Part shown: positions 42,735 to 50,801 of the stretch, in pieces
Layout: every line of letters begins with the position of its first letter
Numbering within the stretch: position 1 is the stretch's first letter
Source of the DNA: Suilimivivens sp964393865
Lineage (GTDB): Bacteria; Bacillota; Clostridia; Lachnospirales; Lachnospiraceae
Direction: 5' to 3'
Length of the DNA: 64,000 bases
Assembly (NCBI GenBank): GCA_964393865.1
Contig: CAYMUW010000011.1
Location: 10,946-74,945, forward strand
The notes under the pieces: generated by a model
Told to the model about the DNA's origin: nothing
What the model saw: the letters and a program-made list of their open reading frames with translations, nothing else
The model's database searches: none
Made by a program: the position numbers and the translations under genes

Positions 42735-42850
42735 AAAGTACCGGGATTGATGTCATGTTCCGTACGCCATTGATAATCACTGGGACCGTTGCTGCGGCAT
42801 TCCATAATAAGCCGGTACTGCTTTTCGGCAGTGCGTCGTTGAGTATTCAT
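42698..42850 (-). mobile_element. IS66-family accessory gene (TnpA-type) remnant
   Basis: Minus-strand ORF of 50 aa from ATG 42850: MNTQRRTAEKQYRLIMEC, then TEHDINPGTFYNWVKRL, the helix-turn-helix start of the small IS66 accessory protein. After VKRL the homology stops and the frame ends in unrelated bases that belong to the broken plus-strand ORF. The rest of the element (TnpB, TnpC and the far end) is absent. Confidence 0.75.
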
Positions 42851-42869
42851 ACAAATATCTCCATAATTA

Positions 42870-42928
42870 TAGTAAAACGCTTGCAGGCTAACAGTATCTA
42901 GTGTCTGTACTGTAGTAAAATGCTTGCA
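42870..42928. repeat. 16-base direct repeat near the IS66 remnant
   Basis: TAGTAAAACGCTTGCA (42870-42885) recurs as TAGTAAAATGCTTGCA (42913-42928), 43 bases apart. Together with the remnant this looks like IS66 end sequence, possibly two terminal-repeat copies or part of a nested element. Confidence 0.55.
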
Positions 42929-42934
42929 TCTATC

Positions 42935-43093
42935 ATCCTTAATTATGGCAGTTTTTCAGAGTGATTTAAATCCACCCTGATACTAGGTGCTTACGATTGA
43001 ATTTGATAGTATACCACTTGCTAAAACAAATAGCAGGTGGTATTCTTTAACCGTAGTTTGGAAACATGATCGAAACAATTTTAGGAGACACTT
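42935..43093. other. Non-coding stretch between the IS66 remnant and malQ
   Basis: The gene-free interval from 42851 to 43093 holds the direct repeat described above, then sequence with no coding sense, a hairpin at 43011-43043 and the leader of malQ. AGGAG precedes the malQ ATG. No clear -35/-10 pair was found. Confidence 0.5.
43011..43043 (+). terminator. 13-bp hairpin before malQ
   Basis: ATACCACTTGCTA (43011-43023) pairs with TAGCAGGTGGTAT (43031-43043) with one G-T pair and a 7-base loop, followed by TCTTTAACC. A terminator of the interrupted upstream unit or an IS end; the T-run is weak. Confidence 0.5.
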
Positions 43094-44572
43094 ATGAGAG
43101 CAAGCGGAATCTTATTGCCAATATCCAGTATTCCATCAGCATATGGGATTGGAGCTTTTTCAAAGGAAGCCTATGAGTTTGTGGATTTTCTGAAGGAAGC
43201 AGGGCAGACCTACTGGCAGATACTGCCCCTTGGCCCTACGGGATATGGCGATTCGCCCTATCAGTCCTTTTCAACCTTTGCAGGGAATCCCTACTATATT
43301 GATCTGGAGGAGCTGATCGGTGCAGGGTACCTTACCAAAGCACAGTGTGAGAAGTGCGACTGGGGCGAAAATGAAGAATACGTAGACTATGAGAAGATAT
43401 ACAAGTCCCGTTTCAAGGTACTCCGAGTGGCATTTGAGAACAGCCAAATAGAAAAGAACGGGGATTTTCAGAGCTTTGCGGAGGAAAACAGCTATTGGCT
43501 GGAGGATTATGCGCTCTATATGGCGGTGAAGGATTCGCTGGGAGGCATAAGCTGGTCCCAGTGGGATGAGGATATTCGTCTGCGTAAGGAGAAAGCGCTT
43601 ATTTCCTATAGAAAGCAGTTGAAGAATGAAATTCTTTTTTATAAATTTCAGCAGTATTTGTTTGTGAAGCAGTGGGAGAAGCTGAAGAAGTATGCCAATG
43701 ACAACGGAATAAAGATTATTGGTGATATTCCTATTTATGTGGCCTTTGACAGCGCTGATGCATGGGCTAATCCTGAGCTTTTCCAGTTTGATGAAAAGGG
43801 GTTGCCTACCGGCGTGGCAGGCTGCCCGCCCGATGCCTTTTCGGCAACCGGACAGCTTTGGGGAAATCCGCTTTACCGCTGGGATTATCATAAGCAGACA
43901 GGTTATGCATGGTGGATTAAGAGAATTGCCTATTGCTATAAGCTTTATGATATGGTAAGAATCGATCATTTCAGGGGCTTTGACGAATACTATAATATTC
44001 CCTATGGCGATAAGACAGCGGAGTTTGGCAAGTGGGAAAAGGGACCGGGCTATGATCTGTTTAAGACATTAAAGGAAGAACTGGGAAATCTGCCGGTGAT
44101 TGCGGAGGATCTGGGATTTTTGACTCCTTCGGTCATTAAACTGGTAAAAAGAACAGGATATCCGGGAATGAAGATTCTCCAGTTTGCCTTTGACTCAAGG
44201 GAGGAAAGTGACTATCTTCCTCACAATTATACGTCTAATTCCGTTGTTTACACGGGAACTCACGATAATGACACGACTGTCAGTTGGTATCATACCATGA
44301 ACAGAAGGGATCGCGGCTTTGCGAAAAGATACCTGAATATTAAGGGAAGTAAGGAAGTAGAGTGGGAATTTATTCGTGCGGCGCTTGCCAGTGTTTCCGA
44401 TACGGCAATTATTCCCATGCAGGATTATCTAGGGCTTGGAGGAGAAGCAAGAATTAATTTGCCCTCCACGCTGGGAGATAACTGGAAATGGAGAATGATA
44501 AAGGGGCAGGCTGCTCCTGAGCTGGCGGAAAAAATTTTTAAGTTTTGTAAGCTTTACGGAAGAGTACAGTAA
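43094..44572 (+). CDS. malQ: 4-alpha-glucanotransferase
   Basis: 492 aa GH77 amylomaltase that transfers maltosyl or longer glucan units in glycogen and maltodextrin metabolism; cytosolic. Family features: RASGILLPISSIPSAYGIG at the start, QILPLGPTGYGDSPYQSFS, VRIDHFRGFDEYY (nucleophile Asp), PVIAEDLGFLTPSV (acid/base Glu) and VYTGTHDNDTTVSWY. Length is standard. No other glycogen gene is adjacent; it stands alone between the IS66 scar and a terminator. Confidence 0.97.
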   Translation: MRASGILLPISSIPSAYGIGAFSKEAYEFVDFLKEAGQTYWQILPLGPTGYGDSPYQSFSTFAGNPYYIDLEELIGAGYLTKAQCEKCDWGENEEYVDYEKIYKSRFKVLRVAFENSQIEKNGDFQSFAEENSYWLEDYALYMAVKDSLGGISWSQWDEDIRLRKEKALISYRKQLKNEILFYKFQQYLFVKQWEKLKKYANDNGIKIIGDIPIYVAFDSADAWANPELFQFDEKGLPTGVAGCPPDAFSATGQLWGNPLYRWDYHKQTGYAWWIKRIAYCYKLYDMVRIDHFRGFDEYYNIPYGDKTAEFGKWEKGPGYDLFKTLKEELGNLPVIAEDLGFLTPSVIKLVKRTGYPGMKILQFAFDSREESDYLPHNYTSNSVVYTGTHDNDTTVSWYHTMNRRDRGFAKRYLNIKGSKEVEWEFIRAALASVSDTAIIPMQDYLGLGGEARINLPSTLGDNWKWRMIKGQAAPELAEKIFKFCKLYGRVQ

Positions 44573-44582
44573 ATAATGAAAA

Positions 44583-44626
44583 GGAGCATCCTTTCGGTCT
44601 TTTATGGCTTTTGGGATGCCCTTTTT
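44583..44626 (+). terminator. Terminator after malQ
   Basis: GGAGCATCC (44583-44591) pairs with GGGATGCCC (ending at 44621) around an A/T-rich loop, followed by TTTTTG. Convergent with the CYTH gene ending at 44637. Confidence 0.75.
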
Positions 44627-44636
44627 GCGTGACACT

Positions 44637-45143
44637 TTAATTGTGATAGGAATTAAAAATACCCTTTGAAAGGTTGGAATTGTGATAGTTCGGATCGCTG
44701 GTGACATCCTTGCCGAGCCATGAGGGAGGGAGGAAGGCATTCGCCGTCTCCTCATCAGGAAATTCCACCTCTGCAATGATAAGCGGAGCAAGAGGCGGCT
44801 CAAAGATATCCAATTCGATTTTTAAATCCATAGATTTCCCGGGAATTTCGTAGCCGTCTGTAAAGGCTGGTTCCTCAATAGGAATCAGATAGCGTTTTTT
44901 AGAAATGACAATACCGTCAGCTTTATCTAACAGGTGATAATACGCCTGCTCATTTAAGGGGAGATTATACTCTTCTCTTGCCATAAGTCCTTTTCCCTTA
45001 TAGGTTAAATAGTAGTCGTTATCCTGACGGCGGATGCGGAGTACCGGATCGGTATTCAGGTATGCCTGCTGAATAACACAATGCCGGAAGGAAGAAAGAT
45101 CGGCGGGAAGCCGGTTGATTAAAAATTTACGTTCTATTTCCAT
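44637..45143 (-). CDS. CYTH-domain protein
   Basis: 168 aa. Begins with the diagnostic MEIERKFLI (E-x-E-x-K) and goes on with strands of alternating charged residues of the triphosphate tunnel: VLRIRRQDNDYYLTYKGKG, SKKRYLIPIEE, LKIELDIFE and LIIAEVEFPDEE. Members hydrolyse inorganic triphosphate or related compounds; a few are class IV adenylate cyclases. The substrate is not evident. It is a single gene on the minus strand, convergent with malQ. The start is fixed by the EIERK motif at the N-terminus. Confidence 0.93.
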   Translation of the reverse strand: MEIERKFLINRLPADLSSFRHCVIQQAYLNTDPVLRIRRQDNDYYLTYKGKGLMAREEYNLPLNEQAYYHLLDKADGIVISKKRYLIPIEEPAFTDGYEIPGKSMDLKIELDIFEPPLAPLIIAEVEFPDEETANAFLPPSWLGKDVTSDPNYHNSNLSKGIFNSYHN

Positions 45144-45247
45144 AAAAATATCCTTTTCGCAATTGTAAAATCAGTTTTTATGATTCTCAGATTAATATTA
45201 TTTTAATTATACCATAAAATGTTTTATATCCTTAAGAAATATTTTAT

Positions 45248-45276
45248 TTGGAAATTACTAATGACAATGGTAAAAT
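45248..45276 (+). promoter_or_regulatory. Promoter of the DJ-1 family gene
   Basis: TTGGAA (45248-45253), 17 bases, TAAAAT (45271-45276). The gene start is 70 bases further on. Confidence 0.55.
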
Positions 45277-45345
45277 GGTAACAGAAGTAATTAAGCAGGA
45301 TAAGGGGCGGGCTGACACAAGGTTCAATCCGGAAAGAGGTTTAGC

Positions 45346-45897
45346 ATGAGCAAAGTTTGTGTTTTTTTTGGAACAGGATTTGAAGAAATTGAAGCGTTGA
45401 CCGTAGTGGACATTTTACGCAGACAGGGAATTGAGACGGATATGGTATCTGTTATGGACAACAGAACCGTTATGGGCTCCCATCAAATTCCCATAGTTAC
45501 CGACAAGCTGATCGGGGAAGTGGATTTTAATGCTGTGGATATGCTGGTGCTTCCGGGCGGACTTGCCGGAACGAAGAATCTGGAAGCCTGTGACAGGCTG
45601 ATGGAGCAGGTGGATGCTTTTGCGGAGGCAGGAAAGGCAGTATGTGCCATCTGTGCGGCTCCTTCTATTTTGGGGCACAGAGGGCATCTTAAAGGGAAAA
45701 GAGCAATCGCATACCCCGGCTTTGAAGAGCAGCTTACAGGGGCAGAGGTTGTATATGAACCGGCCGTAAGGGACGGAAATATTATTACCGGTCGTGGAAT
45801 GGGATGTTCCATTGCGTTTGCGCTTAAGATTGTAGAATATCTGGCGGACGGGGAAGCAGCACAGGCTATGGCAGATAAAATTGTTTATGGAGTATAA
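45346..45897 (+). CDS. DJ-1/PfpI family protein
   Basis: 183 aa, YajL/ThiJ-type flavodoxin-like fold. The conserved glutamate lies in GFEEIEALTVVDILRRQ, and the nucleophilic cysteine sits at the elbow VCAICAAPSILGHRG. The closing ITGRGMGCSIAFALKIVEYL is typical. Members are reported as glyoxalases, deglycases or stress chaperones, which is disputed; no clear role for this one. Likely first of a unit with the CBS and GreA genes downstream (25- and 18-bp gaps). Confidence 0.93.
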   Translation: MSKVCVFFGTGFEEIEALTVVDILRRQGIETDMVSVMDNRTVMGSHQIPIVTDKLIGEVDFNAVDMLVLPGGLAGTKNLEACDRLMEQVDAFAEAGKAVCAICAAPSILGHRGHLKGKRAIAYPGFEEQLTGAEVVYEPAVRDGNIITGRGMGCSIAFALKIVEYLADGEAAQAMADKIVYGV

Positions 45898-45922
45898 TAC
45901 ATAGTATTAGGAAAGGTTACTA

Positions 45923-46345
45923 ATGAATATTTTATTTTTTTTGACGCCGAAAAGCGAAGTGGCATATTTGTATGACACAGATTCTTTGAGGCAGGCACTT
46001 GAAAAAATGGAAAACCACAGGTATTCGGCAATTCCTATTATTTCCAAGGGGAACGGAAGATACATCGGTACGCTGACAGAGGGAGATTTGCTCTGGAGCA
46101 TTAAGGACAGCATGGATTTATCCCTCCGTGAAGCGGAAAATATTTCTATTATGGAGGTAAAGCGTAACAGGGATAATGAGCCGGTAAATGTGGATGTTGA
46201 TATGGAGGATTTGATTAACAAATTCATGAATCAGAATTTTGTTCCGGTCATTGACGGCAGTCAGCACTTCATTGGCATCATTAAGCGTAAGGATATCATT
46301 CAGTATTTGAGCACCAAACTTGCGGCTGCCAAACGAAATCAGTAA
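45923..46345 (+). CDS. CBS-domain pair protein
   Basis: 140 aa. Two CBS modules: the first around RYSAIPIISKGNGRYIGTLT, the second around QNFVPVIDGSQHFIGIIKRK. Stand-alone CBS pairs sense adenosine nucleotides or similar ligands. No fused output domain. AGGAAAGG precedes ATG. It lies between the DJ-1 and GreA genes with short gaps, suggesting one transcript, although the three proteins have no obvious shared task. Confidence 0.9.
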   Translation: MNILFFLTPKSEVAYLYDTDSLRQALEKMENHRYSAIPIISKGNGRYIGTLTEGDLLWSIKDSMDLSLREAENISIMEVKRNRDNEPVNVDVDMEDLINKFMNQNFVPVIDGSQHFIGIIKRKDIIQYLSTKLAAAKRNQ

Positions 46346-46363
46346 AAGAAGAGAGCGGTTAAA

Positions 46364-46867
46364 ATGTATAATCAATTGACACAAAAAGACATAGAGGCTA
46401 TGGAGGCCGAAATAGAAGAAAGAAAGCTGGTCATTCGGCCTAAGCTGCTGGAGGCTGTCAAGGAAGCCAGAGCGCACGGTGATCTCAGCGAAAATTTTGA
46501 GTATACGGCTGCAAAAAGAGAAAAAAATAAAAATGAAAGCCGGATTCGTTTTCTTGAAAGGATGATTAAGACGGCAGAGATCATACCGGATGATTCCAAA
46601 GAGGATGAAATCGGTATGAACAACACCGTGGAGGTTGAATTTGAGGAGGACGGAGCAATCGAGAAGTATAAGATTGTGACCACTATGCGGGGCAATTCCC
46701 TGGAAGGCCTGGTCAGTATAGAGTCACCGATCGGCAAGGCTTTAATAGGACATAGGGCAGGAGACCGGGTTTATGTAAAGGTGAATGAGGAATATGGCTA
46801 TTATCTGATCGTCAAATCCATTGAAAACACTGTGGATGACGGCAGTGACAAAATCCGAAGCTTCTGA
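46364..46867 (+). CDS. greA: GreA-family transcription elongation factor
   Basis: 167 aa. The N-terminal coiled coil carries the acidic tip HGDLSENFEYTAAKREKN, which enters the RNA polymerase channel and stimulates cleavage of backtracked RNA; the C-terminal FKBP-like domain shows SIESPIGKALIGHRAGDRVY. Differences from the consensus (SENFEY instead of SENAEY) are small. The last residues (DDGSDKIRSF) are extra. A separate main greA may exist elsewhere, so this could be a second copy. Confidence 0.92.
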   Translation: MYNQLTQKDIEAMEAEIEERKLVIRPKLLEAVKEARAHGDLSENFEYTAAKREKNKNESRIRFLERMIKTAEIIPDDSKEDEIGMNNTVEVEFEEDGAIEKYKIVTTMRGNSLEGLVSIESPIGKALIGHRAGDRVYVKVNEEYGYYLIVKSIENTVDDGSDKIRSF

Positions 46868-47018
46868 CAAAAATGTTATTATTTAATTTATCTTATAATA
46901 AAGAAAAAAATATTTTTATGTTTCTACTTTTATCCCGCTGGCAGAACTTACCATAATATTTTCAGAAACACCGCTAATACTATGAACAAGATAAGTGATA
47001 CGAAAACGTTTTGAATGA

Positions 47019-47066
47019 AGTCTTCTTCAGGATAAGCGGTCGGATCAGCTTATCTTGGAAAAGACT
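47019..47066 (+). promoter_or_regulatory. Long hairpin in the SASP gene leader
   Basis: AGTCTTCTTCAGGATAAGC (47019-47037) pairs with GCTTATCTTGGAAAAGACT (47048-47066): 18 of 19 positions pair, counting two G-T pairs, around a 10-base loop. No T-run follows. The SASP start is 40 bases downstream. Confidence 0.65.
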
Positions 47067-47105
47067 GAAACATTTGGTCAAAAAAATTAACGGAGGTGAA
47101 TGAAG

Positions 47106-47306
47106 ATGGCAAGCAGCAGATCTAATAGAGTAGAAGTTCCTGAAGCTAAGGCTGCTATGGATCGTTTCAAAACAGAAGTTGCTTCTGAGCTTGGTGTTAG
47201 CTTAAAAGAAGGTTATAACGGCGATTTGACATCCAAGGAAGCCGGTTCTATCGGTGGCGAGATGGTTCGTAGAATGATCAAGAAGCAAGAAGAACAGATG
47301 AAATAA
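47106..47306 (+). CDS. Alpha/beta-type small acid-soluble spore protein
   Basis: 66 aa. Coats forespore DNA, protects it from UV and heat, and is degraded by the GPR protease at germination. Family features: VPEAKAAMDRFKTEVASELG with the GPR cleavage region (TE-x-A), then GYNGDLTSKEAGSIGGEMVR and RRMIKKQEEQ. ATG 47106 is chosen because GGAGGTGA lies six bases ahead; the ATG at 47100 is directly joined to the site. Expected to be under sigma-G; AATACTA (46975-46981) resembles its -10 box but without a convincing -35. Closed by a strong terminator. Confidence 0.96.
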   Translation: MASSRSNRVEVPEAKAAMDRFKTEVASELGVSLKEGYNGDLTSKEAGSIGGEMVRRMIKKQEEQMK

Positions 47307-47350
47307 CCAACGGCTTTTTGCTTAAATTAAAAAACGAAGTCTAAAACAAA

Positions 47351-47384
47351 TGGTCCGTCTGCATGGTGCAGACGGATCATTTTT
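47351..47384 (+). terminator. Strong terminator after the SASP gene
   Basis: TGGTCCGTCTGCA (47351-47363), loop TGG, TGCAGACGGATCA (47367-47379), then TTTTT. One G-T pair in 13. It may also work for the convergent minus-strand ECF gene. Confidence 0.9.
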
Positions 47385-47405
47385 AGTCTTATCAAACCGG
47401 CTGCT

Positions 47406-47975
47406 TTATTCTCTGCCGGATTTTATATATTTTTTAAGCGGTATCCATATAATGTAAGCAAGTGCACTTCCGATCAAAGCAGTAATCAGCTGTGTAATGG
47501 AAAAGGTGGTTCTGGCTGTGGCAAGTACCATAGGAAGGGCCTCCGGCTTGGGAAGCTTGGCGGCAACATTGTCACCGAACAGAGGCAGGATAATCAAAAC
47601 CACTACAACTCCCATGAAAATGGCTTTCAGCACGGAGCCTGCAATCAAACCGGCAGGAAGCCGCCAGCTGAAGGCTGTCTTTTCCTGAAAATACCATACG
47701 CATACGGCAAGAATGGCATTTCCGGCCATAACCACGAAAAACATTAGCGGAATGGCTGCCATAATAGGCGACCCGGTGAAGAAAAAAGCGGTAATAGGAG
47801 CAATGATACTGATGATAAGTCCGCTCCACAGTCCCACTGCCAAAACGGCAAGAATGATGGTAATGTTGACGATAGGTCCCGTAATATATACGGAAAGATT
47901 TTTGAAATACTGGCTTGCAATGCAGACAGCAAGTAAAAGAGCTGTCTGAACCAACTGCTTGGTTGTAAGTTTCAT
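47406..47975 (-). CDS. ECF transporter S-component-like membrane protein
   Basis: 189 aa, about six hydrophobic helices (QTALLLAVCIASQYFKNLS; NITIILAVLAVGLWSGLIIS; AAIPLMFFVVMAGNAILAVC and others). Size, helix count and the N-terminal KQLVQTALLLAV pattern fit the substrate-binding S component of an ECF vitamin transporter. Which vitamin is not evident; no riboswitch was found in front. AAGGAGG precedes ATG 47975. It lies 26 bp after the TM1266-type regulator gene and probably shares its transcript. Confidence 0.8.
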   Translation of the reverse strand: MKLTTKQLVQTALLLAVCIASQYFKNLSVYITGPIVNITIILAVLAVGLWSGLIISIIAPITAFFFTGSPIMAAIPLMFFVVMAGNAILAVCVWYFQEKTAFSWRLPAGLIAGSVLKAIFMGVVVVLIILPLFGDNVAAKLPKPEALPMVLATARTTFSITQLITALIGSALAYIIWIPLKKYIKSGRE

Positions 47976-48001
47976 AAAGCATCCTCCTTATGCAGTGAAA
48001 A

Positions 48002-48247
48002 TTATAATTTTGCCTGCATTGCTTTGGCGTTAATACCTTTGATTCTGCCAAGCTTTCCGGAGAGAGCGCTGATTGTATCAGGGGAAGCGCTTATGATTAT
48101 GGAGATGATATTCAGGGACTTTTCTTGGTAGGGAATACCGATTCTTCCTATAATACAGTCTGCGTATTCATGCAGCAGCTCATTGACCTTGGGTGCGGCC
48201 TCTATGTCCTGAATAAAAATGCCGATGACGGCTACCTTTTCTTCCAT
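48002..48247 (-). CDS. TM1266-type iron-only hydrogenase system putative regulator
   Basis: 81 aa from ATG 48247. ACT-like or NikR-C-like small fold: EEKVAVIGIFIQDIEAAPK, LLHEYADCIIGRIGIPYQEK, IISIIISASPDTISALSGKL, the recognised pattern of the TM1266 family that accompanies [FeFe]-hydrogenase maturation genes (hydEFG). None of those is in this window. A frame reaching 48328 lacks a start signal. AAGGAG lies 12 bases ahead. Binding or regulatory action has not been shown for the family as far as I know. Confidence 0.88.
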   Translation of the reverse strand: MEEKVAVIGIFIQDIEAAPKVNELLHEYADCIIGRIGIPYQEKSLNIISIIISASPDTISALSGKLGRIKGINAKAMQAKL

Positions 48248-48444
48248 AATGGATTCATACTCCTTTCTTCGCAAATAGAAAAATCTCTTTAGCTTAGAAC
48301 ATAAATATCGCTGTAAGGACAGAAACACTCTCGTTGCAGGTTAAAACCAGTATAGACGATTCCGCACAAAAAGACAAGTTTACCGCCAATATAATATTTT
48401 TTTATCAGACTTGCATTACAATAAACATAAGAATGTATTGTCTT

Positions 48445-48656
48445 AGAGCGTATCTGCCTTTGTTTTTTTGGCGGAGATTCTTAAACGCGCCGGAGAAGCC
48501 GTAAAGCTGGCTCAAAATACAATCCTTGCGGCTTCAGTGATGATCGCCTTTGTGCAGAGTATCATATCATTATTTTCATTTGAAAGTATAGACAGTGCAG
48601 GCTATCTGATTGTACCGGTTTTGCTTTCCATAGTATATGGAATGATGGGGTTTTAG
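48445..48656 (+). pseudogene. Possible fragment of a membrane protein gene
   Basis: The frame is open from about 48447 to the stop at 48654, with only a TTG at 48468 as possible start and no ribosome-binding site. It reads FLAEILKRAGEAVKLAQNTI, followed by two hydrophobic segments (LAASVMIAFVQSIISLF; YLIVPVLLSIVYGMMGF). The sequence has coding character, but the front is missing, so it looks like the tail of a decayed membrane protein. Family not recognised. It lies in the non-coding interval ahead of tig. Confidence 0.35.
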
Positions 48657-48701
48657 TTTTGCAGTCGGTTTCGACCGGTTTAAAATTACGGATGATAGAG
48701 T

Positions 48702-48728
48702 ATTCCGAGCCTTCCGAGCCTTCCGGCA
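48702..48728. repeat. Short tandem repeat before tig
   Basis: CCGAGCCTT occurs twice in direct succession, followed by a partial third copy (CCGGC). It lies about 35 bases upstream of the tig -10 box. Confidence 0.4.
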
Positions 48729-48759
48729 AAAAAATCTAGTAATTTCTCTTTGGATGTGC

Positions 48760-48765
48760 TATAAT
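48760..48765 (+). promoter_or_regulatory. Extended -10 promoter of tig
   Basis: TATAAT preceded by TGC gives the extended form TGC-TATAAT (48757-48765). No clear -35 at 17 bases. The leader to tig is about 95 bases. Confidence 0.55.
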
Positions 48766-48867
48766 CGTTTAATGACTGTGGGTATGTTTAAAATTTGCTG
48801 AAGCGGATTGCTTTGAAGCAATGAAGAGATAGAAAGAACACAGGATATATAAGGAGGATGTACTGAA

Positions 48868-50154
48868 ATGAGCGTACAGGTAGAAAAATTAGAAAACAGC
48901 ATGGCGAAGCTGACCATTGAGGTTGCGGCAGAAGAACTGGAAAAAGCATTGGAAAATGCATTTCAAAAGAACAAAAATAAGATCAGTGTTCCCGGTTTTC
49001 GTAAGGGAAAGGTTCCCCGTCAGATGATAGAGAAAATGTACGGACCCGCTATTTTTTATGAGGATGCGGCAAATGAGCTGATCCCCACAGCATATGAGAA
49101 GGCGTTGGATGAGTGCGAGGAGGATATCGTATCCTCACCTGAAATTGACGTGACACAGATTGAAAAGGGCAAATCCTTTATTTTTACAGCTACAGTGGCA
49201 TTAAAGCCTGAAGTAAAGCTTGGCAAGTACAAGGGCGTGAAGATTGACAAGATCGACGCTGAGGTTACGGACGAGGAAGTAGATGCCGAGATCAATAAAG
49301 AGAGAGATAACAATGCAAGAAACATTGAGGTTACCGACAGAGCCGTAAAGGATGGCGATATGACGGTAATCGATTTTGAAGGTTTTGTGGACGGCGTTGC
49401 TTTTGACGGCGGCAAGGGCGAAAATTACCCCCTTACAATCGGTTCCGGCGCTTTTATTCCCGGTTTTGAGGAGCAGCTTGTAGGTGCAGAGATTGGTAAA
49501 GAAGTGGAAGTAAACGTAACCTTCCCCGAGGATTATCAGGCAGAAGACTTAAAGGGCAAGGCTGCCGTATTTAAGTGTACCGTGAAGGAGATCAAGGAGA
49601 AGGAGCTTCCTGAGTTGGATGACGAATTTGCAAGTGAAGTTTCGGAATTTGAAACGCTTGCGGAATATAAGGAAGATGTTAAGGCAAAACTGACAGAGAA
49701 GAAGACAAAGGAAGCTAAGGATGCCAAGGAAGCAGCAGTGATTGAGGCAATCGTTAAGGATTCCGAGATGGAAATTCCCGAGCCTATGCTGACAACACAG
49801 CAGAGACAGATGGTAGATGAGTTTGCACAGAGAATCCAGATGCAGGGCTTATCCATTGACCAGTATTTCCAGTTTACAGGCACTACCTACGACAAGATGA
49901 TTGAGCAGGTTAAGCCTCAGGCTGAGAAGAGAATTAAGTCCAGACTGGTTTTGGAAGCAATTGTAAAGGCTGAAAAGATTGAAGCTGCCGAAGAGGACTA
50001 CGAGGAAGAGCTTAAGAGCATGGCGGAAGCATATCAGATGGAAGTAGACAAGGTAAAAGAAATGCTTCCTGAAAAGAGTGTTTCTCAGATCAAGCAGGAT
50101 ATTGCGGTGAGAAAGGCTGCTGAATTTGCAGTGGAAAATGCAAAAGAAAAATAA
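48868..50154 (+). CDS. tig: Trigger factor
   Basis: 428 aa ribosome-bound chaperone and prolyl isomerase. The ribosome-binding domain has the signature VPGFRKGKVPRQMIEKMYG (residues about 43-61); the FKBP-like PPIase domain starts near 160 (DGDMTVIDFEGFVDGVAFDG), and the long helical C-terminal arms follow. AAGGAGG is placed well. It heads the protein quality-control cluster tig-clpP-clpX-lon, the usual order in Clostridia. Confidence 0.97.
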   Translation: MSVQVEKLENSMAKLTIEVAAEELEKALENAFQKNKNKISVPGFRKGKVPRQMIEKMYGPAIFYEDAANELIPTAYEKALDECEEDIVSSPEIDVTQIEKGKSFIFTATVALKPEVKLGKYKGVKIDKIDAEVTDEEVDAEINKERDNNARNIEVTDRAVKDGDMTVIDFEGFVDGVAFDGGKGENYPLTIGSGAFIPGFEEQLVGAEIGKEVEVNVTFPEDYQAEDLKGKAAVFKCTVKEIKEKELPELDDEFASEVSEFETLAEYKEDVKAKLTEKKTKEAKDAKEAAVIEAIVKDSEMEIPEPMLTTQQRQMVDEFAQRIQMQGLSIDQYFQFTGTTYDKMIEQVKPQAEKRIKSRLVLEAIVKAEKIEAAEEDYEEELKSMAEAYQMEVDKVKEMLPEKSVSQIKQDIAVRKAAEFAVENAKEK

Positions 50155-50192
50155 ACAGTAAATAGTGTGTATCGTATAAGGAGGAGTATGCA

Positions 50193-50783
50193 ATGAGTTT
50201 AGTACCTTATGTCATTGAACAGACCAGCAGGGGGGAACGTTCTTACGATATTTACTCAAGGCTTTTGAAGGAAAGAATTATTTTTTTGGGAGAAGAGGTA
50301 AACGATGTGACAGCCAGCCTGATTGTAGCGCAGATGCTGTTTCTCGAGGCCGAGGACCCGGAAAAGGATATTCAATTCTATATCAACAGCCCCGGAGGAA
50401 GTGTAACTGCAGGTATGGCAATTTACGATACCATGCAGTATGTTAAGTGTGATGTTTCAACCTATTGCATGGGTATGGCAGCAAGTATGGGTGCGTTCCT
50501 TTTATCTGGCGGAACCAAGGGCAAGAGACTTGCTCTTCCCAATGCGGAAATTATGATCCATCAGCCTCTCGGAGGTGCCCAGGGGCAGGCTACCGAGATT
50601 GAGATTGCGGCAAAGCATATTCTGCAGACCAAGCAGAAGCTGAATAAGATTTTAGCGGAAAATACCGGAAAGGACTATGATGTGATCGCAGCAGATACGG
50701 AAAGGGATAACTGGATGACTGCTGAGGAAGCAAAGGAATATGGTCTGATTGACAGGGTTGTCTATAAGAGAGCGGAAGCTTAG
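50193..50783 (+). CDS. clpP: ATP-dependent Clp protease proteolytic subunit
   Basis: 196 aa serine protease that forms the tetradecameric chamber of ClpXP. The triad is visible: Ser in YCMGMAASMGAFLLSGG, His in EIMIHQPLGGAQGQATE, Asp in DTERDNWMTAEEAKEYG. The mature start after processing is near SLVPYVIEQTSRGERSYDIY. AGGAGG precedes ATG. It lies 38 bp after tig and 18 bp before clpX, so ClpX and ClpP are made together. Confidence 0.98.
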   Translation: MSLVPYVIEQTSRGERSYDIYSRLLKERIIFLGEEVNDVTASLIVAQMLFLEAEDPEKDIQFYINSPGGSVTAGMAIYDTMQYVKCDVSTYCMGMAASMGAFLLSGGTKGKRLALPNAEIMIHQPLGGAQGQATEIEIAAKHILQTKQKLNKILAENTGKDYDVIAADTERDNWMTAEEAKEYGLIDRVVYKRAEA

Positions 50784-50801
50784 AAAGGTGCATGATATTA
50801 A

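Noticed and set aside
46940..46990. Sigma-G promoter of the SASP gene
   Set aside because: CATAATA and AATACTA heptamers occur, but neither has a proper -35 partner. Expected biologically, not supported well enough to annotate.
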